Source: JACRCT01 sp049841135
GTDB taxonomy: Bacteria > Myxococcota > Myxococcia > Myxococcales > UBA5297
Length of the DNA stretch: 64,000 nucleotides
Assembly: GCA_049841135.1 (NCBI GenBank)
Contig: JASGHK010000002.1
Location: 806,001 to 870,000 of the forward strand
Direction of reading: 5' to 3'
The translations under genes were made by a program, and so were the position numbers. Every line of letters begins with the position of its first letter. Within the stretch, counting starts at the first letter, position 1. Shown in pieces: positions 22,436-33,200 of this stretch. The notes beneath the pieces were generated by a model that made no database searches, was not told the DNA's origin, and was given only the letters and a program-made list of their open reading frames with translations.

Positions 22436-22720
22436 TCAGCCTCCGGCGGCCATCCTCGGCGCCGCCTGCTTGCGCGCCACGAACGCCGCGATCCCGGAGA
22501 TCGAGTCCAGGTTCTCCGGGGTCGTCTCGTCGTCGGCGACGACGACGCCGAAGGCCGACTCCAAGAAGGCGATCACCTCCAGCACTCCGGTGGAGTCGAC
22601 GATGCCCTTCTCCAGCAGCGATGCCTCGTCCTCCAACACGGTGTCGCCCAGATAGAAGTTGCTCTCGATGAAGCCCCGCACCTGCTCTCGCACGGTGCCC
22701 TGCCCAGACCCTTGGCCCAT
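22436..22720 (-). CDS. acyl carrier protein
   Basis: The protein has 94 residues. The four-helix carrier fold is recognisable: FIESNFYLGD, then LLEKGIVDSTGVLEVIAFLE with the Ser that takes 4'-phosphopantetheine in the DS motif, then a short final helix. The start MGQGSGQG was preferred to an upstream ATG because an AAGGA site lies directly before it. It stands 31 bp after the AMP-ligase gene on the same strand, as in exosortase/EPS-linked ligase-ACP pairs, and is probably loaded by that ligase. Confidence 0.88.
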   Translation of the reverse strand: MGQGSGQGTVREQVRGFIESNFYLGDTVLEDEASLLEKGIVDSTGVLEVIAFLESAFGVVVADDETTPENLDSISGIAAFVARKQAAPRMAAGG

Positions 22721-22751
22721 TCCTTCTCGCCTCCCCTCGGCCACTCCTGCT

Positions 22752-24305
22752 TCAGCTCAACCCGGTCTTCTTGATCTTCCCGCTCCCCGTCTTGGGCAGC
22801 TCGTCCACCAACGTCACGTACTTGGGGACCATGAACCCCTCGAGCCGCCTCTGGCACTCGCGCAAGAGGTCGCGCTCGCTCAGCTTGGCGCCCTGCTCGA
22901 GCACGACATAGGCCTTCACCGCCTGCCCCAAGAGCTCGTCCGGCACGCCGATGACCGCCGCCTCCCGCACGCCCTCGACGTCGACCAGCGCGGCCTCGAC
23001 CTCCTTGGGCGCCACCTTCTCGCCGCGCGACTTGATGATGTCGTCCATGCGGGCCACGAAGTAGAGGTAGCCCTCCTCGTCCAGCCGGCAGTAGTCGCCG
23101 GTGTAGAGCACGCGCTCGCCCGGGAGCGGCCCGGGCCGGAGCTTCTGCGCCGTCTGCTCCGGCTTCTCCCAGTAGCCCGCCATCACCGTCGCCCCGCGGA
23201 TGACCAGCTGACCGACCTGGTTCGGCCCCAGCCGCCGGTCCTTCTCGTCCACGACCCACAGCTCGGTGTTGGGGATGGCGATCCCCACGCTCGTCGGCTT
23301 GCGGTCCAGGTCCTTGGGCGGCAGGTACGTGCAGCGCTTGCACTCGGTCAGCCCGTACATCGAGTAGATGGCCGCCTTCGGGAAGATCTCCTTGAGCCGC
23401 AGGATGTGCTTGACCGGCAGCGCCGCGGCCGTGTTGGTCACGTAGCGCAGCTTCGAGAAGTCGTACTGCGACAGCGAGCGCATCTCCGCCAGCACCGCGA
23501 ACATCGTCGGCACCCCCGGCAGGCCGGTGACGCCCTCCTCGACCACGCGCTGCAGCACCTGCGCCGGGTACGCGAAGCCGCGCTCGAGCACCAGCCGCGC
23601 GCCCACCTTGAACGCCATGATCAGCTGGTACAGGCCGTAGTCGAACGAGAGCGGCAGCGCTCCGAGGATGACGTCGTCCTCGACGTTCTCGAGGTACGAG
23701 GTGATCGACGTCGCCGCGGTCAGCATGTTGCGGTGGGTGAGCATCACGCCCTTGGGCTCGCCGGTGCTTCCCGAGGTGTAGACGAGCGCCGCCAGGTCCA
23801 CGTCGATGCACCGGCGCGGCGGCGGCTCGGCGTGCGGCGCCTTCGCGATCGCCTCCTCCCAGGCCACGCCGCCGGGCAGCGAGCGCACGAGGTCGCTCCC
23901 GGCCGGGCCGAAGACCACCGTCGCCGCCAGGTGCCCCGACTCGGCCGCAGGGCCGACGAAGGCGCTGGCGAGCCCCGCGTCGGCGACGAGCGCCTTCGCG
24001 CGACAGTCGCGCAGCAGGTAGGCGAGCTTGTCGGCCTTGGTCTGCGGGTGGACCATCGCCACCACCGCGTTGGCCTTGAGCACCGCCCAGAACGCGATGG
24101 CCGTCTCGGCCGAGCTGTCCCCGAAGACGATCACCCGGTCGCCGCGCACGACGCCGCGCTCCGCCAGCGCATGGGCCAGGGCGTTCGACCGCTCGTCCAG
24201 CTCGCGGTAGGTCCAGCGCTGCCGCTGGACGACGAGCGCGACCTTGTCGGGCAGCCGGCGCGCCGACTCGAGGAGGTAGTCGTGCAGGAGCGGAACGGGC
24301 GTCAC
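22752..24305 (-). CDS. AMP-dependent acyl-CoA/acyl-ACP ligase
   Basis: The protein has 517 residues, full length. ANL-family motifs are present: YTSGSTGEPKG (ATP loop), YGLTE, TGD (LYTGDYCRLDEEGYLYF) and the C-terminal catalytic Lys in KTGSGKIKK. It activates a carboxylic acid as the adenylate and most likely hands it to the neighbouring ACP. The GTG start overlaps the asparagine-synthase stop (GTGA) and has a GGAGGTG ribosome-binding site five bases upstream. It resembles the acyl ligases found with exosortase A and EPS loci. Confidence 0.9.
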   Translation of the reverse strand: MTPVPLLHDYLLESARRLPDKVALVVQRQRWTYRELDERSNALAHALAERGVVRGDRVIVFGDSSAETAIAFWAVLKANAVVAMVHPQTKADKLAYLLRDCRAKALVADAGLASAFVGPAAESGHLAATVVFGPAGSDLVRSLPGGVAWEEAIAKAPHAEPPPRRCIDVDLAALVYTSGSTGEPKGVMLTHRNMLTAATSITSYLENVEDDVILGALPLSFDYGLYQLIMAFKVGARLVLERGFAYPAQVLQRVVEEGVTGLPGVPTMFAVLAEMRSLSQYDFSKLRYVTNTAAALPVKHILRLKEIFPKAAIYSMYGLTECKRCTYLPPKDLDRKPTSVGIAIPNTELWVVDEKDRRLGPNQVGQLVIRGATVMAGYWEKPEQTAQKLRPGPLPGERVLYTGDYCRLDEEGYLYFVARMDDIIKSRGEKVAPKEVEAALVDVEGVREAAVIGVPDELLGQAVKAYVVLEQGAKLSERDLLRECQRRLEGFMVPKYVTLVDELPKTGSGKIKKTGLS

Positions 24306-26321
24306 GTGGCACCTCCAGGAGCAAGGCCGTCGACCAGGGTCCGCAGCGCAGGCCGGGGCGGCGCCTCGGGCGAGCGGGCGACGAGCTGCGCGTTGAGCAG
24401 CTGGGTAGAGAGGATCCCCACCAGCGCCATGTTGTCGGCGTTGGAGAACTGGCCGGCGCTCCACTGCTGCCGACACTTGCCCCACAGCCGCTCGACCGCG
24501 GCGGCGTCGAAGACCCCTGCGTCGCGCACCGCGCGGGCCGAGAGCACCTCGCCGACCCAGTTCGGCGCTTCGGGACCGGCGAACGCCAGCGCGTCCGGGG
24601 CGCGGTAGGGCTGCTTCTTGCGCTGCACGATGCTCTCGGGGACCAGCGGCCGGGCGACGCGCTTGAGGACGTGCTTCTCGTCCAGCCCGCGCAGCTTGTG
24701 GCCGTCGGGGAGCCGGTTGGCGAGCGCGACCACGTCGACGTCCAGGAACGGGAAGCGGCCCTCCACGGAGTGCGCCATCAGCTGCCGGTCGCCCTGCGAG
24801 GAGAGCAGGTAGCCGGAGAGCAGCGTGCGCACCTCCAGGTACTGGTCCTGGGCGAGCGGCGTCCAGCGCTGGAACTCCTCGGGCAGTGACGAGAGGAGCC
24901 TGCCTTCGGCGTCGAAGCCCGCGAGCTTCGCCCCGGAGCTCGGGCGCGAAGAGCCGCTTGAGCGCCGCGGCCGACTGCCAGCGCAAGGCGTGCGAGAAGC
25001 CGGGCTCGCGCCAGCGCGCCAGGTCTCGGCCGAAGAAGCGCTCGGCGATGGCCCGCTGCGACACCGGCGAGCGCGCCAGGTACGGGTAGAGCCGCGCCAA
25101 GAGCAACGGCCGCAGCGTGGAGCCGGGCATGCGCGCCCAGAAGCGGCGCACCCGCGCCTCGCGGAAGAGGTCGTAGCCCGCGAACATCTCGTCCGCGCCT
25201 TCTCCGGTGAGCACCACCTTGATGCCCGCCTCCCGGACCAGTCCCGAGAGCAGGTAGAGCGGGGCGGGCGCGGTGCGCAGCATCGGCCGCTCGGCGGCGG
25301 CGACCACGGCCGGGAACGCCTCGGCGATCTGCCGGCGGCTGACGACCAGCTCCCGGTGGTCCGACTCCAGGCGCCGGGCCATCTCGCGCTGGAAGGCGGT
25401 CTCGTCGTACTCCGCGTCCTCGAAGCGCAGCGAGAAGGTGCTGAAGCGCCCGGAGGTCGCTCGCCGGCCCAGCGCCGCCACCAGCGAGCTGTCCAGGCCG
25501 CCGGAGAGGTAGCTGCCGACCGGCACGTCGGAGCGCAGCACCCGCAGGCTCACCGCGCGCTCGAGCGCATCGCGCACCCGGGCGGCCGACTCGTCCAGCG
25601 TCTCGGCTTCCTGCCCCTTCCCCTCCGCGTCCGTCCGGTAGGCCGGCGACCAGAACCGCTCCTGGCGCACCCGGCCGTCGCGGTGGACGGTGCGCACGTG
25701 GCCGGGCTCCAGCTCCTCGACGCCGCGGAAGACCGACTGCGGCGGGACCACGGTCCAGAAGGTGAACGTCTCGTCGAGCCCCCGCGGATCGAGCGCGCGA
25801 GGGATCTCCGGATGCGCGGCGAAGATGGCCTTGACCTCGCTGGCGAAGAACAGGCGGCCGCCGTGCTCGCACAGGTAGAGCGGCCGCACGCCGAGGCGGT
25901 CGCGGGCGAGCGTGAGCACCTGCTCCCGGCGGTCCCAGAGCGCGACGGCGAACTGGCCGTTGAAGCGCGCGAAGGCCGACGCGCCCCAGCGCTCGAAGGC
26001 GTGGACGATCACCTCGGTGTCGCTGCGGGTGCGGAAGCGGTGGCCGAGCGCGACCAGCTCCTCGCGCAGCTCGAGGTAGTTGAAGATCTCGCCGTTGAAG
26101 ACGATCCAGGTGCGGTCGCCCTCGCCGGCGAGCGGCTGCTGCCCGGTCGACAGGTCGATGATCGACAGCCGGGCGTGCGCGAGCCCGGCGCGCGCGTCCC
26201 GGTAGACGCCGAACTCGTCCGGCCCGCGGTGGCGCAGCGCCCCCGCCATCGCCGTCAGCTCCTCGAGAGACGGCGGGGGAACGCCGTCGCGCAGCGCGCA
26301 GACCCCGGCCAGGCCGCACAC
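24302..26321 (-). CDS. asnB: asparagine synthase-type glutamine amidotransferase (one frameshift)
   Basis: About 672 residues when repaired. The start is GTG followed directly by Cys2 (MCGLAGV), the class II glutaminase nucleophile; other N-terminal motifs are RHRGPDEFG and FNGEIFNY. The synthetase half has the ATP pyrophosphatase loop SGGLDSS. It would amidate a carboxylate using glutamine and ATP. The frame slips at a G run near 24931-24934 (one extra base); downstream the frame continues with AGFDAEGRLLSSLPEEFQ to a normal C-terminus. The gene overlaps the ligase gene and follows the NAD-synthase-like gene by two bases. In exosortase/EPS-type clusters such AsnB proteins often act on glycan or lipid intermediates rather than making asparagine. 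Confidence 0.85.
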
Positions 26322-26323
26322 GG

Positions 26324-27299
26324 TCAGGCCTCGAACATGCCGCGAACCGTCAGCGGCGGGAGGTGGAGGTACTCGGTCGAGCGGCGCTTGGCCTCCAGGT
26401 CGCGGTAGACGCGCTCGACCTGCGCCGGCGTCAGGCCCAGGGCCTCGGCGATCTCTTCGGGTGGGATCCGGGCGTCGTGCCCCCACAGGCACAGGTCCAT
26501 CTGGTCGTAGGGCAGCGCGAAGTAGAACTCCTCCTGGGTCTGCGCCAGCGAGTAGGTGTCGGTGGTCGGCGGGCGCTGGCGAATCTCCTCGGGGACGCCG
26601 ACGTGGCGGGCGAGCGCGAAGACCTGGCTCTTGAAGAGGTGGGCGATGGGCTTGAGGTCGGCGGCGCCGTCGCCTTGCTTGACGAAGAAGCCCTGGTCGA
26701 GCTCCAGCCGGTTCGGCGTCCCCGCCACGGCGTAGTGGAGCCGGTCGGCGTGGAAGTACTCCACCGCCTTGCGCAGCCGCTGCTTGTAGTTGGTGGCCGC
26801 CACCAGCTGCAGGTAGGCGTCGCGCCCGAGGCGGGCGGTCTGGCGCCGGCCCTCGGGGTCCTCGACGGTCAGCTGGAACACGTTGAGGCGCTCGGCCTCC
26901 AGGATCGACGGGAGGGAGAATCTTGCAGCGCCAGCCGTCGGCGTAGTCCGGGAACACGGTCCGGATGGCCTCGCGCTGCTGGGCGTAGCAGCCGATGGCC
27001 TCCAGCGCGGGCCCCAGCTCGTGGAGGGCGGTCGAGATGCCCAGAGAGGAGGCGACCAGGCGCCCGAGCCGGAGCGAGTCGGATGAGGAGTCCCGCTCGG
27101 GCATGAACACGCCGAGCACGCGCTCCGGGCCCAGCGCCTGGGCGCACAAGGTCGCGACCAGGGCGCTGTCGACGCCGCCGGAGATGCCGACGACGGCGCC
27201 GCGCCGCCGCAGGCGGCCAAGCACCTGCGCGCGGATCGCCTCGCGGATCTCCCGGGCCGCGGCTTCTGCGTCCAGGGCCAGCACGTTTCGCGACACCAT
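26324..27299 (-). CDS. NAD(+) synthase-like ATP pyrophosphatase (one frameshift)
   Basis: About 324 residues when repaired. It has the N-type ATP pyrophosphatase loop GISGGVDSALVA and a NadE-like core (FFVKQGDGAADLKPIAHLFK, PTTDTYSLAQTQEEFYF), without a glutaminase domain. The known NadE reaction is amidation of deamido-NAD with ammonia. Its place directly upstream of an AsnB-type amidotransferase suggests a pathway-specific substrate instead. The frame breaks at 26917-26922 (AGAATC); removing one base gives GWRCK-FSLPSILEAERL. The start MVSRNV has a GAGGTGGGG site. Confidence 0.78.
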
Positions 27300-27427
27300 C
27301 CCCCACCTCGGTCGAAGGTCCTGCTCGCCCGGCATCCGGGCGGCTGGCTGCTAGCTGGGGTTGCGAGCGCTGTTCGGCAAGCGCCCAAGAGGCTTTCCTG
27401 GGCACCTTTGCATTCCTTCGTTCCGAG

Positions 27428-28184
27428 GGTAGTGCCGGGCTTCCACGCCCGGGGCACCTTTGCGATCCGATTGTCTGTGGCGCGCCGGTCACTACCAGCG
27501 CGCCTCAGATGAACGGATTGCTAGGGTGACCCCGGCGTGGAAGCCGGGCACTACCCAGAGCGCGCCTCAGATGAACGGAATGCTAGGGTGACCCCGGCGT
27601 GGAAGCCGGGCACTACCCAGAGCGCGCCTCAGATGAACGGATTGCTAGGGTGACCCCGGCGTGGAAGCCGGGCACTATTCAGAGCGCGCCTCAGATGAAC
27701 GGATTGCTAGGGTGACCCCGGCGTGGAAGCCGGGCACTACCCAGAGCACGCCTCGGATGAACGGATTGCTAGGGTGACCCCGGCGTGGAAGCCGGGCACT
27801 ACCCAGAGCGCGCCTCAGATGAACGGAATGCTAGGGTGACCCCGGCGTGGAAGCGCGTGGAAGCCGGGCACTACCCAGAGCGCGCCTCAGATGAACGGAA
27901 TGCTAGGGTGACCCCGGCGTGGAAGCCGGGCACTACCCAGAGCGCGCCTCAGATGAACGGATTGCTAGGGTGACCCCGGCGTGGAAGCCGGGCACTACCC
28001 AGAGCGCGCCTCAGATGAACGGAATGCTAGGGTGACCCCGGCGTGGAAGCCGGGCACTACCCAGAGCGCGCCTCAGAGCTAACGGATTGCTAGGGTGACC
28101 CCGGCGTGGAAGCCGGGCACTACCCAGCAGCGCGCCTCGGACGAACGGATTGCTTGGATGCCCCGGCGTGGAAGCCGGGCACTA
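27428..28184. repeat. 62-bp GTAG/palindrome tandem array, about 11 copies (left EPS edge)
   Basis: Period is exactly 62 bp from about 27499 to 28181, with one internal 10-bp duplication at 27850. A single inverted copy lies at 27428-27487. Read on the minus strand each unit begins GTAG and then the palindrome TGCCCGGCTTCCACGCCGGG, the layout of REP sequences. The TAG of the last unit is the stop codon of the next gene (28184-28182). The same family recurs at 50463-51762. Confidence 0.9.
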
Positions 28185-28634
28185 CCCGTCCACGAGAACC
28201 GGCAGCACGCCCTTCTGGACCGCGACGCAGCCCAGCACCCGCTCCTCGCCCACCAGCTCCAGCAGGGTGGCGACGCTCTCGGTCCGCGTGACGCCGAGCT
28301 CGACCACCAGCAGCGCCGCCGAGCAGACCCGCAGAAGCGGAAGCACGGCGGGGTTGTGCGCGGGCGAGTCGGTCGAGACGACCACGCGCACGCCGCGGGC
28401 GAGCTCGTCCTGGATCTCGACCGCCATGCCCCCCGCGGCGTCGGCCAAGACGCCCTCGGCGGCCATGAGCCGGAACCCTCCGGGGGGCCCAAGCCCGCCG
28501 AGGAACTCCGCCATCGGCGCGACCACCTCGTTCACCCGCGTGCCCGGCTCGACCGGCAGGACGATGAGCGCCGGCCAGCTCTTGCGCGCTACGGCGAGCC
28601 AGAGACGCTGCAGGTCCAGGGTTCGTGAAGGCAT
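28182..28634 (-). CDS. degenerate BY-kinase/ParA-like protein of the EPS locus
   Basis: The protein has 150 residues. The C-terminal half (VRVVVSTDSPAHNPAVLPLL, then ALLVVELGVTRTESVATLLE, then RVLGCVAVQK) matches the second half of CpsD/Wzc-type tyrosine kinases (DTPP...D...VV...T.......LGVVLN). There is no Walker A loop and no Tyr-rich tail, so it cannot be a normal kinase. It may be a regulatory partner of the Wzz protein encoded at 41932-43401. It starts two bases after the GT2 stop, so the two are co-transcribed. The stop codon is supplied by the adjoining repeat array. Confidence 0.55.
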   Translation of the reverse strand: MPSRTLDLQRLWLAVARKSWPALIVLPVEPGTRVNEVVAPMAEFLGGLGPPGGFRLMAAEGVLADAAGGMAVEIQDELARGVRVVVSTDSPAHNPAVLPLLRVCSAALLVVELGVTRTESVATLLELVGEERVLGCVAVQKGVLPVLVDG

Positions 28635-28636
28635 CG

Positions 28637-29842
28637 TCAGCTCCCACTCCGCCGCGCTTCGAGAGCGTCCGGCCGCTCCCTGGGCGTGCGGACGAACTCG
28701 CTCCGCTCCCGCTCGGGGCGGGTGACCAGGACCGCGACCTTCCAGGCGACGTAGCGCGGCAGGTGCAGCAGGGCCGCCGCACCGCGGAGCCCCAGGCCGG
28801 AGAGCCCCCAGCCGCGCGCGACGTGGAAGCCGAGCAGGCCGAGCGTGGCGACAAAGCACGCCAGCGGCGCCCTGGCGCCCACCGCGGCCGAAGCCACGGC
28901 GCCCGCCAGCGACCACGCCCCCAGCCACGAGAGGGGCGGCAGGAGCAGGTCGGCGGCGAGGTCGAACAGCAGCGCGCTGCGGCGGCGGAGCGCGGCCGCG
29001 AGCAGCCCAGGCGCTCGCCGTCGCGCCAGTGACAGCCGGCCCCCTTCCCACCGGCGGCGCTGGGAGCGCGAGGCGCTCTCGGCGGTCGCCATGGCGCTGA
29101 GGACCTGTCCCTCGGGCGCGTAGGCGACGCGGATCCCCTGCTCGCCCAGCCGCAGGCCGTACTCGAGGTCCTCGACGATCGACGTCGCGCGGTGGGGCAC
29201 CCGCAGGAGCGCCCCCCGCGTCAGGCACATCCCGTTGCCGCGCAGGCCGCAGGACAGCCCGGCGCGGTCGCGGCCAAGGGAGCGCACGTCGTTGAAGAGC
29301 GCGAAGGCCAGGGTCATCAGCTGGGTGCGCCAGTGGGCGTCGGGGTTGAGCACGCCGTTGCGCGCCTGGGCTGCCTCGGCGCCTGCTTCGAGCTGGCAGG
29401 CGAACGCCTCGAGGAGCCCCGGGGAGGCCACCGAGTCGGCGTCCACGACCACGAAGGCGTCGGCGCTCCCCTCTTCGAGCAGGCGGCCGAAGGCGAACTC
29501 CAGCGCGAAGCCCTTCCCTCGCCGCAGCGGATCGTTGCGCTCGAGCACCCGTGCGCCGGCCTCGGCGGCGCGCGCGCGGGTGCGGTCGGCGCAGTTGTCG
29601 GCGACGACGAACACGCGAAACCGGTGGCGCGGCCAGTCGAGGGCGCGCAGGCTCGCCACCGTCGCCGCGATCCCCGACTCCTCGTCGTGGGCCGGGACGA
29701 TCACGTCGAAGCGCAGGCGCCGGGCCGACACCGACGGCACCGCCTTTCGTCGCCGAAGCGACGAGGCGGTCAGGAACGCCAGGTACGCGGCCCCCGCGAG
29801 CGCCGGGACGGCCAGGGCCACCAACACCGCGTCGAGCAACAC
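28637..29842 (-). CDS. membrane glycosyltransferase family 2
   Basis: The protein has 401 residues. An N-terminal membrane helix (residues 3-25) precedes a GT-A domain: FDVIVPAHDEESGI, VVADNCAD, VVVDADS (DxD), IVEDLEYGLR and QRRRWEGG (QxxRW processive-type motif). Two to three C-terminal membrane helices follow. It is probably an EPS glycan-building or polymerising GT. The GTG at 29842 was chosen because a GGAGGGG ribosome-binding site lies six bases upstream and the membrane helix starts there. The gene is divergent from the large GH18/SGNH gene. Confidence 0.85.
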   Translation of the reverse strand: MLLDAVLVALAVPALAGAAYLAFLTASSLRRRKAVPSVSARRLRFDVIVPAHDEESGIAATVASLRALDWPRHRFRVFVVADNCADRTRARAAEAGARVLERNDPLRRGKGFALEFAFGRLLEEGSADAFVVVDADSVASPGLLEAFACQLEAGAEAAQARNGVLNPDAHWRTQLMTLAFALFNDVRSLGRDRAGLSCGLRGNGMCLTRGALLRVPHRATSIVEDLEYGLRLGEQGIRVAYAPEGQVLSAMATAESASRSQRRRWEGGRLSLARRRAPGLLAAALRRRSALLFDLAADLLLPPLSWLGAWSLAGAVASAAVGARAPLACFVATLGLLGFHVARGWGLSGLGLRGAAALLHLPRYVAWKVAVLVTRPERERSEFVRTPRERPDALEARRSGS

Positions 29843-30220
29843 GAGATCCCCTCCCCGGGGCGCGACCGGCGAGGCCGGTGCCGATGCGGGCGAGGCTAGG
29901 GACGCCGTGGCCGGAGGAGCAGGGCCCGGCGGGGGCACCCAGGCCGGGCGGTCAGTCCACAGGGTGTGGCCCTGAGCCCTCGTCCAGCGTTCGCTCCGCG
30001 CACTCGCCGGGCCCCCCCACCGCCGGGCGCAGAAGGCCTGGGCTGCCCGCACGGCGCTCGAGGAGACGCCGTTGCTCTCGGCGCCGCGACGCGTCAGGCC
30101 CGCCGCGGGAAGCGGCCGTGCGAGCGGGCTCTCGACCGCGCCTTGCTCCACCCCCTGGCCCACCGGCGAAGGTGCGGTCGGGAAGGCGACACCACGAACA
30201 CCTGCGCCAAAAGGAGCGTC
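29843..30220. other. divergent intergenic region, no gene seen
   Basis: 378 bp between the GT2 gene and the GH18/SGNH gene. It should carry both promoters. I see no convincing boxes, hairpins or short genes; the open frames that cross it are composition artefacts. Confidence 0.4.
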
Positions 30221-33200
30221 ATGCGAATGAAGCGGTCGAGAGCACCCTGGGGCCTGTCGCGAGGGTCCGTTCCGATGGTCCTGTGCATCGCCGTAGGCAC
30301 CCTGCTCGCCTGCAGCGAGCCGCTCCCGGGCGAGCTGTCCGACCCGACCGACGCGACGAGCGCCGACCTCTCCAGCACGGCGCAGATCTACCGGGACCGC
30401 CTGGGCTCCGGTTGGCTCGACTACTCCTCGGCGAGCCGCAACCTCGCCAACGGCAGCCCGGTCTATTCCGGCTCGCGCTCCATCGCGGTCCAGTACGCCC
30501 CCGGCTCCGCGCTCGACTTCCGCCACTCGACCGGGGCGAGCACCTCGGGCTACGGCTCGCTCGACCTGGCGGTGAACGCCGGGGCCAACGGCGGCGCCGC
30601 CCTCAGCGTCGTCGCCACCAGCGGGGGCAAGGCCGGGCCGAGAGTCCTGCTCGCCTCCTACTGCGACGGCGGCGCGCTCAAGCCCAACGCCTGGGTCCGC
30701 TGCCGGTTGCCGCTGAGCGCGCTGGGCGTCACCGGGCCCCGCCTGCAGGGCGTGGTGTTCCAGGAGGCCGCGGGCGCGAGCCTGAAGCCGATGTACCTCG
30801 ACGTCATCGCCCTCGCCGCCGGCTCCTCGACGCCGACCCCGACCCCGCCGCCGGCGCCCAGCGGACTCGTCGCCACCGCCTCCACCGGCGCGGTCGGCCT
30901 GTCCTGGTCCTCGGTCTCCGGCGCGACGGGGTACTCCGTCTACCGCGCCTCCTCCGCCACCGGCGCCTGGGCGTCGATCACGGCCACCCCCGTCACGTCC
31001 ACCAGCTTCCAGGACGCCGCCGTCTCGGCTGGCAGCACCTACTGGTACGCCGTCTCCGCCACCAACTCCGCCGGCGAGGGCGCCAAGTCCTCCGCGGCCA
31101 GCGCCACCGTGCCCGCCGCTCCGCCTCCGCCGCCGAGCCTGCCGGCGGCGCCCACCGGCCTGAGCGCCGCCGCGGCGGCCTCCTCCGTCACCCTGTCCTG
31201 GGCCTCCACTTCCGGCGCGACCGGCTATTCGGTCTACCGCGCGACCTCCCAAGGCGGCGCCTGGTTCGCCGTGACGCCCGCGCTCCTGACCGCCACCAGC
31301 TTCCAGGACAATGCCGTCTCCGCCGGCAGCACCTACTGGTACGCGGTCTCCGCCAGCAACTCCGCGGGCGAGGGGCCGAAGTCCGCCACGGCCAGCGCCA
31401 CCGTCCCCGCCGCCACCCCGGCGACGACCTGGATCTACCGTGACGCCCTGGCCTCGCCCTGGGCCGACTGGTCCTGGGCGCCGCGGACGCTGACGAGCAC
31501 CTCGCCGGTGTACGCCGGCAGCTACGCCATCTCGAGCGCCATGGGCGCCTGGCAGGGGCTCTACTTCAGCCACTCGGCCGGCTTCGTTCCCGAGAGCGGC
31601 GCCAGCCTGGTCCTGCAGGTCCACGGCGGCTCCGGCGGCGCGGGGGCGGCGCTGCAGGTCCGGGCGCTGGTCAACGGCGCCTGGACGGACGGGACCGACC
31701 TCGGCGCGGCGTGCACGGGCGGCTCGATCCGCGCGAACGCCTGGACCGCCTGCCAGGTGCCGCTGTCGGCCATCGCCCCGGCGGGCGCGCTCGTCACCGG
31801 CCTCTCCATCCAGGAATGGCGCGGGCTGTCGCTGCCGGCCATCTCCTTCGACGAGGTCGGCCTCCGCGCGGGCAGCGGCACCACGCCTCCTCCCCCACCA
31901 CCGCCGGCCATCTCCGTCGCCATCGCCCCGTCCAGCGCCTCGCTGACCTTCGGACAGAGCCAGGCGTTCACCGCCACCGTCTCCGGCACCACCAACCTGG
32001 CCGTCACCTGGTCGGTCGCCGAGGGCTCGAGCGGCGGCAGCGTCAGCACCTCGGGCACCTACACCGCTCCGCAGTCTTCCGGCACCTTCCACGTCGTCGC
32101 CACCAGCAGCGCTGACGCCACCAAGAGCGCGACCGCGACCGTCACCGTCTCCGCCCCGTCCACGCCTCCACCGCCTCCCCCCTCGGGCGGCTCGTCGCTG
32201 TGGGTCGGCGGCTACTGGGCGGCGTGGCAGGCGGGCCTCTATCCCGCCAACCGGATCGACTTCTCCGCGATCGCCCACCTCTTCCTGGCGCCGGGCGTCT
32301 GGGCCTCGAACCCGCTGCAGTACCACGGCAGCCTGACCGCCAGCCTGGCCGCGAGCCTCTCCGCGCAGGCCCACGCCGCCGGCCGCAAGACCATCCTCAT
32401 GGTCGGCGGCAGCGACGACAGCTACTTCCAGACCTCGGCCCAGGCGGCCAACCGCGCGACGCTGGTCGCCAACCTCCTCGCCGCCCTGAACGCCACCGGC
32501 GCCGACGGAATCGACCTCGACTGGGAGATCAACGTCAACGCCTCGGACCTCATCGCGCTGGCCCGCGACCTGCGCGCCGCCCGGCCCGGCATGGTGCTGA
32601 CCGCCGCGGTCGGCTGGGACACGCGGACCCGGACCGACTGGGGCGCGACGCTGGCCGCGGGGCTGGCGCCGTACGTCGACCAGATCAACATCATGTCCTA
32701 CGGCATGGAGCAGGGCGGCGGCTGGGCCAGCTGGTTCCTGGGTCCGCTCGACGGCGCCTCGATGAGCCCGACCATCCACCCCAGCTCCATCAAGCAGGCG
32801 GTGGCGGCGATGACCGGCGCCGGCGTGCCGGCCGCGAAGATCGGCCTGGGCATCGGCTTCTTCGGCCACGGCTGGAACGGGCCCACCGGCCCGCTGCAGG
32901 CGCAGGGCTCGATGGTCGCCGGCGAGGACCCGTACTCCACCATCCTCCAGCAGCTCTTCCTGCCCTCGACCTACCGCTTCTTCAACCCGGCCACCGGCGA
33001 CGGCGCGGGAGCGGCCTCGCCGTACCTGACGCTCTCCCCGGCCATCGGCTCGCGAACCTACGAGACCTACGAGGACGAGGCCTCCATCGCGGCCAAGGGC
33101 GCCTGGGCGCGCAGCGTCGGCCTGGGCGGCTGCATCCTGTGGACCGTCAACGAGGGCTGCACCGACGCCGCCAGCGGCCGCAACCCGCTGCTCGACGCCG

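Noticed and set aside
6981..26922. Programmed ribosomal frameshifting at GATTCT
   Set aside because: The direction would have to be the same in unrelated genes. One further case (54410) has the complementary sequence on its coding strand, and no slippery heptamer or pause structure is seen.
27428..28184. CRISPR array
   Set aside because: The units repeat whole, spacer included; there are no variable spacers, and no cas genes are nearby. The same holds for the arrays at 15.2, 50.5, 51.1, 58.5 and 61.2 kb.
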